DNA of 64,000 bases. Origin: JAFDVJ01 sp964487505. GTDB taxonomy: Bacteria > Acidobacteriota > Blastocatellia > Pyrinomonadales > Pyrinomonadaceae. Positions within the stretch are counted from its first letter, which is position 1, and each line of letters starts with the position of its first letter. The stretch lies in contig CAZARD010000004.1 in assembly GCA_964487505.1 (NCBI GenBank), positions 1 to 64,000 on the forward strand. Reading direction: 5' to 3'. Positions 51,202 to 58,738 of this stretch are shown here, piece by piece. Position numbers and translations under genes: made by a program. The notes beneath the pieces are model-generated. The model searched no databases and was not told the origin of the DNA. It saw nothing but the letters and a program-made list of their open reading frames with translations.

Positions 51202-51903
51202 ATGAAAAAATTCGGCATTTTGATATTCATATTCGCGATCGCCATCGGCGTTACGCTCGCGAACGTATTTTCATTCGGCAAGACGTCATCGCGCTTCTTC
51301 AACTTCCAGATCGATTTCGGCAAGGTCAAAGGTTCGGGCAACGTCGTAACTCAGGTCCGCGATGTCCGCGGTTTCGACGCGCTTGACGTCAGCGGCGCGA
51401 TGGATGTCGAAGTTGTCGCGCAGAAAGAGTTCTCGGTCGAGGTCGAAGGCGACGACAATCTTCTCGGGTTCATTCGGACCGAGGTCCGCGGCAACAAACT
51501 CTATATCGACAGTCAAAAGCGTTACTCGACGAACGGGCGCATCCGGATCCGTATCGGTGCTCCGGATATCGAGCGGCTTGATGTTTCTGGAGCTTCGATA
51601 GTATCGATCGCAGATCTCAAGAACTCTTCGCTGACGATTGATTCGAGCGGCGCTTCAAAGATCAAGGTCACCGGTCAAACTAACGACCTGACGGTCGATA
51701 TGAGCGGCGCCAGTAAGCTTGAAGCGTTCGATCTGAAGGCACAGAATGCCAATATCGACGCGAGCGGAGCGTGTCAGATGGCGGTCTTCGTCGCGGGCGA
51801 TCTGAAAGCGGATCTTTCGGGCGCGAGCAAACTGAATTACGAAGGCAGTCCGAAAAACATTCAAAAGAAGACCAGCGGCGCAAGTTCGGTCTCCGGCAAC
51901 TGA
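51202..51903 (+). CDS. Exported DUF2807 (GIN domain) protein
   Basis: The 233-residue protein has a membrane/signal segment (KKFGILIFIFAIAIGVTLAN) and a head-GIN beta-helix with repeated (L)DxSGAS turns: LDVSGAMDVEV, LDVSGASIVSI, IDSSGASKIKV, VDMSGASKLEA, IDASGACQMAV, ADLSGASKLNY. GGAGG 5 nt before ATG 51202 fixes the start. The family is thought to be envelope-associated, with no known activity. It lies 95 bp after the DUF445 gene. Confidence 0.88.
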   Translation: MKKFGILIFIFAIAIGVTLANVFSFGKTSSRFFNFQIDFGKVKGSGNVVTQVRDVRGFDALDVSGAMDVEVVAQKEFSVEVEGDDNLLGFIRTEVRGNKLYIDSQKRYSTNGRIRIRIGAPDIERLDVSGASIVSIADLKNSSLTIDSSGASKIKVTGQTNDLTVDMSGASKLEAFDLKAQNANIDASGACQMAVFVAGDLKADLSGASKLNYEGSPKNIQKKTSGASSVSGN

Positions 51904-51962
51904 AACCAAATCCGAAGGGTTTAACAAAGGGAAGGCGGTGGCTGAGAATGGCTGCCGCTTTT

Positions 51963-52400
51963 TCAAGTTTCGACCGATTCGGTCTCGAACCCCGCGATCG
52001 CTCCTTCTCGCGTCCTTCCGGCAACAAAGATCCGGATTCTGATCCTGCCGAATCGGAGAACGGTCAGGTCGGACAGTTCAGCCCTCAAGAGTTCATACAG
52101 ACCGCGGAATCGGTCGGCTCGCCTGTTCGTCTCGTCGTCGGCACCATCGTATTTTCGGGTAAGCCTAGCGAAAAGATCCTCGAATGACGCGCATTCGGAA
52201 TGCGTCCCGGCAGGAATGTCCGCGAACGAGTTCACTTCCTGAGCGATGTCGGAACCTACCGCCCCGACTATCCTGAACGGCTTCAGCAGCGCGTCGGTTT
52301 CGCTGATGTACACCAGATCGCGAGTCACGTTCCGCAACCTTTCGACGAAGTCATCGGGCTCGGTTCGGCCCGTTGTTGAAGTGAAAAAAATATTCCCCAT
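51963..52400 (-). CDS. NuiA-like nuclease A inhibitor
   Basis: The 145-residue protein resembles the nuclease A inhibitor of Anabaena: a helical start (DDFVERLRNVTRDLVYISET), DALLKPFRIVG, a central FEDLFARLTRKYDGADDETN and RADRFRGLYELLRAELSDLT, then the beta tail VLRFGRIRIRIFVAGRTREG with the end AIAGFETESVET. NuiA binds the active site of the sugar-nonspecific nuclease NucA. A secreted nuclease of that broad family is encoded at 58739-60496. It is convergent with the DUF2807 gene and lies just left of the origin region. Confidence 0.82.
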   Translation of the reverse strand: MGNIFFTSTTGRTEPDDFVERLRNVTRDLVYISETDALLKPFRIVGAVGSDIAQEVNSFADIPAGTHSECASFEDLFARLTRKYDGADDETNRRADRFRGLYELLRAELSDLTVLRFGRIRIRIFVAGRTREGAIAGFETESVET

Positions 52401-52506
52401 TTTTTTGGAAATCTGCCTCGAAATCGGCGGTTTTGGCAGGATTTTCAGGTCCGCTTTTCATCCAAATGACTGTCAAAAAAAGGCCTTACGAGAACTGAAC
52501 TCGATC

Positions 52507-52661
52507 TGTGGAAATCACTTGCAATGACCTTTTCATTGTGTTAGTCTGTGACCCGTTTCCGATGAATTCAATTCCTGTAAGTTATTGAAAACATTGGACT
52601 TAAAGTTTTACTTGAGCTTTTAAGCAACTTTCCACAAAGCTGTGGAAATATCTGTGGAAAA
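52507..52661. other. Upstream DnaA-box cluster of the replication origin
   Basis: Four 9-mers close to the DnaA box occur ahead of dnaA: TGTGGAAAT (52507), CTTTCCACA (52628), TGTGGAAAT (52641) and TGTGGAAAA (52653). The last three form a tight inverted/direct set around TTTCCACA-AAGC-TGTGGAAA. No gene lies in 52401-52819. The remaining gap holds AT-rich sequence and the dnaA leader. Confidence 0.65.
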
Positions 52662-52819
52662 CTTTATCATGGCAAACCCGAAATTCTAAAAGTGCCGATA
52701 AAGAAAAGGTTTCTCGCTGACTTTACAGATCGCTTTAACAAATCTCGAACCGCTATAACCGATGATTTGTGCTTAAGAGCTACCGACACAGTTAAGAAAG
52801 ATTCTTTTGGAGACCTTCG

Positions 52820-54223
52820 ATGAATACGACGGCACGGAATGACAACATCTGGAACAACGTCCTTCAGGTTGTCGGCAAGCGCCTCAACAAACAGACTTTT
52901 GACTCTTGGTTCAAGCACATCGAGTTCGACGGTTGCGACGAGGAGAACCGGGTTATGTTCCTCAAGGCGAGCTCGGTTACGATCGACTGGATCAACTCGA
53001 ATTATCTTGAACTGATCCGGCACTCTTTGCGCGAGCTGAACCTCGCCAACTATGAATTGAAATGGGAAGAAGTCAATAACCGACGCGACAATCACCCGGT
53101 CGATGATGACGAGGAAGAGGATATTCTCGGGTCTTCGTCCAAGGTCAAAATTGATGTCAGGCCAGGACGCGTTTCGACGAATTTCGTCGATATCGAACCG
53201 ATCGAGAATTCGCTCAACCCGAAATACACCTTCGACAAGTTTGTCGTCGGAGCGTGCAACGAGTTTGCCCACGCGGCCTCGCTCGGAGCTGCCGACGCGC
53301 CTGGAAAGACCTACAATCCGCTGTTCATCTACGGCGGGGTCGGCCTTGGAAAGACGCACCTGATGCATGCCATCGGACATTCTATCAAGCAAAGGAACCG
53401 CCATCTGCGCGTCGCATACATCACGTCCGAGAAGTTTATGAACGAGCTGATCAACGCGATCCGCTATGACAAGACCCAAACGTTCCGCGAAAAGTACCGG
53501 TCTATCGATGTTCTGCTGATGGACGATGTGCAGTTCATGGCCGGCAAGGAACGAACGCAAGAGGAGTTCTTTCACACGTTCAACGCGCTGCACAACGATC
53601 AAAAGCAGATCGTCATCAGTTCGGACTGTCCGCCGCGCGAGATTCCCACGCTCGAGGAAAGGCTGCATTCGAGATTCGAATGGGGTCTGATCGCCGATAT
53701 CGAACCGCCCGATCTCGAAACGAAGGTTGCGATCCTGAAACGAAAGGCGGATCTGGACGGCGTCACATTGCCCGATGAGATCGCGATGTTCATCGCAGGC
53801 AAAGTTCGGAGCAACATTCGTGAACTCGAGGGATCGCTCGTCCGGTTGGTCGCAATCTCGTCTCTCCGCGGACTTCCGATCTCGAAAATGCTGGCGCAGG
53901 ACGCGATGCGGAATATCGTCGATGAGCAAAGCGAAGGCATTACGATGCCGCGAATCGCGTCTACGGTCGCGTCTCATTACAAGCTGACGGTTGAAGAACT
54001 GAAGTCGAAGAACAACTCGCGTCAGATCGCCGTTCCGCGCCAGGTCGCGATGTATCTCTGCAAACGACTGACAAAACATAGCTTTCCCGAGATCGGCCGT
54101 GAGTTTGGCGGAAAGCACCATACGACCGTTATGCACTCGGTCGAGAAGATCGATTCGGTTATTCGCGAAGACCGGAGTTTCCACAGGGTCGTAAGCGAGC
54201 TAATCGATAGGCTTTGCAATTAG
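52820..54223 (+). CDS. dnaA: Chromosomal replication initiator DnaA
   Basis: The 467-residue protein has domain I (NIWNNVLQVVGKRLNKQTFD), a short linker, the AAA+ domain with GGVGLGKTHLMHAIGHS and LLMDDVQFMAGKERTQEEFF, and domain IV with the DnaA signature GREFGGKHHTTVMHSVEKID. It binds DnaA boxes and opens the origin. GGAG is 7 nt ahead of ATG. Clusters of box-like sequence lie both before and after the gene, as in bipartite origins. Confidence 0.97.
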   Translation: MNTTARNDNIWNNVLQVVGKRLNKQTFDSWFKHIEFDGCDEENRVMFLKASSVTIDWINSNYLELIRHSLRELNLANYELKWEEVNNRRDNHPVDDDEEEDILGSSSKVKIDVRPGRVSTNFVDIEPIENSLNPKYTFDKFVVGACNEFAHAASLGAADAPGKTYNPLFIYGGVGLGKTHLMHAIGHSIKQRNRHLRVAYITSEKFMNELINAIRYDKTQTFREKYRSIDVLLMDDVQFMAGKERTQEEFFHTFNALHNDQKQIVISSDCPPREIPTLEERLHSRFEWGLIADIEPPDLETKVAILKRKADLDGVTLPDEIAMFIAGKVRSNIRELEGSLVRLVAISSLRGLPISKMLAQDAMRNIVDEQSEGITMPRIASTVASHYKLTVEELKSKNNSRQIAVPRQVAMYLCKRLTKHSFPEIGREFGGKHHTTVMHSVEKIDSVIREDRSFHRVVSELIDRLCN

Positions 54224-54246
54224 TTAAAACATGTTGGTGGTAAATT

Positions 54247-54530
54247 TCTTCCACATGCGGTGTTTCCGGTAAGTTAACTGTATCGAACACTTAAACAAAG
54301 TTTTCAACAGTTTCCACAGGCTTCCGATCCGAAGGGCTGTGGATACGGTGGAAAACTTCCGGGAAACCGGCAAAAGATCCGGCGGAGTTTGATTTTCACA
54401 GGTTATTCCACAGGTGCCTGTGGACGGAGAAGTATAAGAGGGAAAACGGTTTGTATCCGTTTTCCACATTTCCACAGGACCTACTAACACTAGATAGAAA
54501 TAATATTTTGGTGTTTAGTAGTTTTAGTAA
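54247..54530. other. Downstream DnaA-box cluster and AT-rich unwinding candidate
   Basis: The dnaA-dnaN gap holds TCTTCCACA (54247), GTTTCCACA (54310), TGTGGATAC (54338), TATTCCACA (54404), TGTGGACGG (54419), TTTTCCACA (54460) and ATTTCCACA (54468). An AT-rich block follows at 54483-54530 with a TAGTAG-TTT-TAGTAA stretch that resembles DnaA-trios. This is the best oriC candidate in the window. Confidence 0.65.
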
Positions 54531-54584
54531 AAGGCATCCGCGACAGATGCGGAAGTCGATTCTCAAGGTGTCAGGAGCAAGAAG

Positions 54585-55772
54585 ATGGAATTTGTAATCG
54601 ATCAAAGCATTTTGAAACAAGAACTCGGGATAGTTCAGGGAATTGTCGAAAAGAAATTGACGATCCCTATCCTGTCCAACATCCTGATCGAAACGGTCGG
54701 AGAAAATCGGATCCGTATCGTCGGAACCGATCTTGACGTTACGATCCGTTGCGAAGCGGATGCCGAGATCAAGCAACCCGGATCGATGTGCATACAGGCG
54801 CGACGACTTTTCGATATCGTCAGGTTGCTCAACGGCGGTCAGGTGCAGTTCGTCAAAGAGGAAAACGAATGGGTCCGGATGCGTTGCGGTAATTCGAAAT
54901 ACCGGTTTGCGGGCGTTTCGCGCGAGCAGTTTCCCGAAGTGGCGTCGTTCAAAAGCACGCCGCTTCATCTTCCGGCCGAAATCTTCAATCATTTTGTTCA
55001 GAACACGAGTTTCGCGATCACGAATGAGCAAACGCGTTTCACGCTCTCGGGAGCAAAGTTCTTCGTCGACGGTCAGGTTGCCCGGATGGTAACGACCGAC
55101 GGCCACCGGCTGGCATTGATCGAGACCGACATTTTCCGGGATTCAGAGGGCGAGATAATGGACGGCCTTGTGCCGAAGAAGGCTCTGCTCGAATTGCTTA
55201 AGATCTCGCGCGATTCTCAGGGAGACGTCAGTTTCGGAGAGGACGCGAACCATATCTACTTCGAGGTTGACGGGCGGCTACTGATCACCAGAAAACTGTC
55301 CGGAACATTCCCGAACTACGAGATGGTTTTGCCGAAAGACAACGACAAGGTCGTGACTTTCGATGCTGACGTGGTTAGATCGGCGATAAAGCGCGTTGCA
55401 TTGATGGCTGACGAGAAGAATCGTTCGATTCGGATGACGATCCGCGAGGGCGAGATCGAGTTAAGCGCGCAGAGTTCCGAAGAAGGCGAAGCCAGTGAAA
55501 GGGTCCCGGCCGAATACTCAGGGGACGAAGTAACGATCGGATTCAAATCCCAGTATCTTCAGGACTTTCTCAGCGCCGTCTGCGCCGTCCCGGACTCGGC
55601 CGAAACCGTGACCGAAACGGAAAATGAAGGCGAAACGGTGCGAGTTAGAGAAACCGCCGCCCGGCCGCGTGTCTCGATGGAGTTCAAGGACAGCAACGGA
55701 CAAACCGAGTTGAAGGTCGCGGGAGAATCAACCTATCGTTCGAAATACATCGTGATGCCACTCCGCATATGA
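54585..55772 (+). CDS. dnaN: DNA polymerase III beta sliding clamp
   Basis: The 395-residue protein starts MEFVIDQSILKQELGIVQGI and has three clamp repeats (IPILSNILIETVGENRIRIV, RFTLSGAKFFVDGQVARMVT with TTDGHRLAL, and the end SKYIVMPLRI). The beta clamp holds DNA polymerase on DNA. It is a little longer than usual, with an acidic, low-complexity insert in the third domain (AETVTETENEGETVRVRETA). AGGAG precedes ATG. It follows dnaA across the origin-like gap. Confidence 0.97.
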   Translation: MEFVIDQSILKQELGIVQGIVEKKLTIPILSNILIETVGENRIRIVGTDLDVTIRCEADAEIKQPGSMCIQARRLFDIVRLLNGGQVQFVKEENEWVRMRCGNSKYRFAGVSREQFPEVASFKSTPLHLPAEIFNHFVQNTSFAITNEQTRFTLSGAKFFVDGQVARMVTTDGHRLALIETDIFRDSEGEIMDGLVPKKALLELLKISRDSQGDVSFGEDANHIYFEVDGRLLITRKLSGTFPNYEMVLPKDNDKVVTFDADVVRSAIKRVALMADEKNRSIRMTIREGEIELSAQSSEEGEASERVPAEYSGDEVTIGFKSQYLQDFLSAVCAVPDSAETVTETENEGETVRVRETAARPRVSMEFKDSNGQTELKVAGESTYRSKYIVMPLRI

Positions 55773-55780
55773 CACGCGTA

Positions 55781-55794
55781 ATGGTTCGAACCAT
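55781..55794. promoter_or_regulatory. 14-bp palindrome after dnaN
   Basis: ATGGTTCGAACCAT is a perfect palindrome 8 bp after the dnaN stop and some 55 bp ahead of the next -10 box. It could be an operator for the secreted gene; too short for a terminator call. Confidence 0.3.
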
Positions 55795-55849
55795 ACAACG
55801 GCTGGGTCCCGCGTCTCATCTTACTTTCGAGTTTTGCCGTCGGTTGAAC

Positions 55850-55855
55850 TATAAT
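55850..55855 (+). promoter_or_regulatory. -10 box of the secreted gene at 55884
   Basis: Consensus TATAAT, with TTCGAG 18 bp upstream as a poor -35. The start of transcription would lie about 22 bp before ATG 55884. Confidence 0.5.
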
Positions 55856-55883
55856 TCGTTTTCGTCCGAAGAAGAGGGATACG

Positions 55884-56402
55884 ATGAGATTATTAGCAAG
55901 TACAATTCTGGCCACGCTCGCTGCGCTTTTCTTGCTGGTTCTTCCAGCCTCGGCGCAGACGACGTTCAGTAACGAGAATGTCGAGTACACGTTCGAACTT
56001 CCGAACGATACGTGGAAACTGCTGGCGGAACCGTCGAAGATCAAACCGAATGCGGAATACGTCTACGGAGACCGTTTGAGCGGCTATCTCGAGGTTCGCA
56101 AGATATCGGTCGCGGCCGATTCGGTGATGTCCGATATTATTGGCGATGAGGAAACGAAGCTCAAGTTCATTCAGGGGTATGTCGCCGGCAAGGAAGAGCA
56201 GTTCGCCGGAAAGCTCAAAGGAACCGTTTTCAATTACGAATTCATCAGATCGGGCCGGAATATGTCGGGACGTATATATTTTCTGAAATCTGATTCGACG
56301 ACCTACTACACCGTCAGGTTCACGGGTTTGAAAGAGAAACTCCTATCGATTCGAAGCCAGATCGATTCGATAGCGCGAACATTCCAGATCAAAAAGGACT
56401 AG
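55884..56402 (+). CDS. Secreted hypothetical protein, 172 aa
   Basis: The protein has a clear signal peptide (MRLLASTILATLAALFLLVL, cut after ASA) and a compact alpha/beta mature domain: NVEYTFELPNDTWKLLAEPS, GYLEVRKISVAADS, KFIQGYVAGKEEQFAGKLKG and TYYTVRFTGLKEKLLSIRSQ. It resembles lipid/PsbP-like exported domains in outline only; no family is assigned. A TATAAT promoter and a strong terminator bound it as a single-gene unit. Confidence 0.65.
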   Translation: MRLLASTILATLAALFLLVLPASAQTTFSNENVEYTFELPNDTWKLLAEPSKIKPNAEYVYGDRLSGYLEVRKISVAADSVMSDIIGDEETKLKFIQGYVAGKEEQFAGKLKGTVFNYEFIRSGRNMSGRIYFLKSDSTTYYTVRFTGLKEKLLSIRSQIDSIARTFQIKKD

Positions 56403-56431
56403 GGATATGGTAGATGACGTCCAGAGTCTTG

Positions 56432-56457
56432 AACGCCGGGATCTACCCGGCGTTTTT
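56432..56457 (+). terminator. Intrinsic terminator
   Basis: AACGCCGGG-ATCTA-CCCGGCGTT is a perfect 9-bp stem followed by TTTTT, 30 bp after the stop of the secreted gene and directly before the end of the convergent LarA-like gene. Confidence 0.9.
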
Positions 56458-56458
56458 C

Positions 56459-57727
56459 CTATCCGCGGACCTCAATGAGGAACTTGGCCCCAAATGGAAT
56501 GACATATCCCTTTCTTCCGTCTGCAAACTCATTCAGTGATCGGGCCTTCTTGAGTTTCATCGGCGCCAATGTCTCGGCGTCCAAAGTCGTGACGATCCTG
56601 ACATCAAATCGCTCGGTCTTCTCAAGCAAACTCCATGCTGTTTGACCGTTGACCTCGTATCTTTCGCAGAGAAGTTCGACAAGGCCCGAAGCGTTGCCCG
56701 GTTCGAACCATTTTAGAAAATCCGCCCGGCCCAAGCCTTCGCCGCATTCCGCGGCGAGCACGATCGTTCCGCCTTCGTTGCAAGCCCGCGAGGCCGCGTC
56801 GAGCGCCTTGTGCGCCTGGATGAGGTTTACATCGTACGGCGAACCGCCGCAAGATGCGATGACGAGGTCCCTCTTCTCATCGATCCTAATCGTATAGTCC
56901 TCTGAAAATCTCTCACAGGCAGTACGATGGGATGTCTGCCAGTCGCCGCAGAAGAAATCGGTGGGATTGCCGGAAGCATCGACTATCGAACTGATCGCGA
57001 ATACCGGCGGCACGTTCGAGGCGACCGATAGGAACGCTTCGTGGACCGCATTGCCCGACAGTATGCCGGGACCAACGCCGTCGCGCCGCCGCTTCGCTTC
57101 GAAATCGAACGCCAGCCGATGAGTCGCGGCGATAGTCCGAGCCGAGGCGAGCCCGGGACAAATCAGTTTTCTCCCACCCGTGAATCCGGCGAAGTAATGG
57201 AAGCTGACACCGCCGATCACGATCACGTGTTCGAACTCCGTCAGGATTCTGTTCAGTTCTATCGGAACTCCGTCGATATCTCCGAATGTCGCGAACTTCG
57301 CAGAATCAAGTCCCGCGGAGCGCATCAAATCCTGTGCCGAATGATCGTGCGTTTTGATCCTTTGAAAGATGAACGGCCCGATAATGTCACGTTTCTCTTC
57401 GTTCGAAACCGGTCTATGAATCCCCGTAGCGAAGACGACGGCCATATCGTACGGCATCGTACCGTTCGCAATCAGCCGTCTGACAAGCAGGTTGACGGCC
57501 GAATCGCACGCGGTCCGGCGGGTCGCATCGGGGACGACGATCAGGACGGACTCGCCCGGTCCAACGAGTTCCTCGACCGGCGGAGAGTCGATCGGCGCGT
57601 CGAATCGCAAACCGATCTCGGCATCGCTGAGCGCCCTTCTTGGCGAACCGACCCCGATGATATCGAAATCGTTAGCTGGCGCACCAAATGATAGAGACAA
57701 CGCCCCGTATGGAAGTTCAAAACGCAT
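56459..57727 (-). CDS. LarA-like nickel-pincer racemase family protein
   Basis: The 422-residue protein has the LarA features: VLIVVPDATRRTACDSAVNL, VVFATGIHRPVSNEEKRDII, VIGGVSFHYFAGFTGGRKLI with the lysine that would hold the nickel pincer cofactor, HRLAFDFE and the second-domain SCGGSPYDVNLIQAHKALDA. LarA interconverts D- and L-lactate; many homologues act on other 2-hydroxyacids. The cofactor genes larB, larC and larE are not in the window. It starts 21 bp after the CDF gene, so they are co-transcribed. Confidence 0.88.
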   Translation of the reverse strand: MRFELPYGALSLSFGAPANDFDIIGVGSPRRALSDAEIGLRFDAPIDSPPVEELVGPGESVLIVVPDATRRTACDSAVNLLVRRLIANGTMPYDMAVVFATGIHRPVSNEEKRDIIGPFIFQRIKTHDHSAQDLMRSAGLDSAKFATFGDIDGVPIELNRILTEFEHVIVIGGVSFHYFAGFTGGRKLICPGLASARTIAATHRLAFDFEAKRRRDGVGPGILSGNAVHEAFLSVASNVPPVFAISSIVDASGNPTDFFCGDWQTSHRTACERFSEDYTIRIDEKRDLVIASCGGSPYDVNLIQAHKALDAASRACNEGGTIVLAAECGEGLGRADFLKWFEPGNASGLVELLCERYEVNGQTAWSLLEKTERFDVRIVTTLDAETLAPMKLKKARSLNEFADGRKGYVIPFGAKFLIEVRG

Positions 57728-57748
57728 TTTTGATACGGAATATCAGAA

Positions 57749-58711
57749 TCAGTGGGATCCGGCCGCTGATCTTGTCTGCTGCTCGGATCCGAAACAATTG
57801 GAGCCGGAAAAACACGTATGTGATTGCATCGACGCGCTTTCGATAGATTCGATCTGGATCGTGACGTGATCGATCCCGAATTCCTCGTGGAGTTTTGCCT
57901 TGAGCAGAGTGAGCAGATCCTTCTGGGATTCTTCCTCCCGAAGCACCACGTGAACGCTGAGCGCCTCGATGCCGGACGTTATCGTCCAAACATGAAGATC
58001 GTGAACATCCACAACGTTCGGCGCTTGTCTGATTGAATCCTCAACGGCCCGTAGGTTGATGTGGGCCGGCGTGCCTTCGAGCAGTACATTGACCGATTCA
58101 CGGATCAGATTCCACGCGCCGTAGATGATGATGACACTGATGAAAAGACTGCCGACGGAATCGGCCCACGTCCATCCGAATGCGATCACCAGCAATCCGG
58201 CGGCGATTGCCGCGACGGAGCCCAGAGCATCACCGATGACGTGAAGCCAGGCGCCGCGTAGGTTGAGATCGTGCTTGTGGTCTCCGTGCAGCAGGCCAGC
58301 GGACACAAGATTGACGACAAGGCCCCCGAACGCGATCAGTGTCATTTCCAGTCCCCTGATCTCGGGGGGCTTTGAAAGCCGCTGGATAGCTTCGTAAACG
58401 ACGAACAACGAAATCAAAGCGAGCGCGATGCCGTTGATGAACGCAGCGAGGATCTCGAGCCGGTAATAGCCGAACGTCTTGTTTGGCGTCGCGGGTTTGG
58501 AAGCGAACCAAATCGCGGCGATAGTCAGCGACAGGGCCGCGACGTCCGTGAACATATGGCCCGCATCTGCAAGAAGCGCAAGTGAGTTGGAAATCCAGCC
58601 GCCCAAGGCTTCGGTCAACATATACCCAAACGTCAACCCCAGCGCGATCTTTAGCTTCTTCAGACTTCGCGCATCACGTCGGTCGTGCGAATGGGAATGA
58701 CTGTGACTGAT
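57749..58711 (-). CDS. Cation diffusion facilitator (CDF) metal efflux protein, ATC start
   Basis: The protein has six membrane segments with the CDF motif NSLALLADAGHMFTDVAALS (HxxxD), a second metal motif WLHVIGDALGSVAA, and the C-terminal cytosolic domain (VVDVHDLHVWTITSGIEALS). A conserved start reading xSHSHSHSHDRRDARSLKKL precedes the first helix, but its first codon is ATC (58711-58709) rather than ATG; GAGG lies 8 nt ahead of it. No ATG, GTG or TTG occurs between the upstream in-frame TAG and TTG 58636. TTG 58636 would remove the His-rich end and part of helix 1. CDF proteins export Zn2+, Co2+, Mn2+ or similar. Confidence 0.87.
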   Translation of the reverse strand: MSHSHSHSHDRRDARSLKKLKIALGLTFGYMLTEALGGWISNSLALLADAGHMFTDVAALSLTIAAIWFASKPATPNKTFGYYRLEILAAFINGIALALISLFVVYEAIQRLSKPPEIRGLEMTLIAFGGLVVNLVSAGLLHGDHKHDLNLRGAWLHVIGDALGSVAAIAAGLLVIAFGWTWADSVGSLFISVIIIYGAWNLIRESVNVLLEGTPAHINLRAVEDSIRQAPNVVDVHDLHVWTITSGIEALSVHVVLREEESQKDLLTLLKAKLHEEFGIDHVTIQIESIESASMQSHTCFSGSNCFGSEQQTRSAAGSH

Positions 58712-58738
58712 AACCTTTTCCTCAGGCCTTCCCGGCCT

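Noticed and set aside
52667..54184. Minus-strand open frame of 505 codons opposite dnaA
   Set aside because: Complete overlap with dnaA in antisense, no ribosome site, no recognisable motif.
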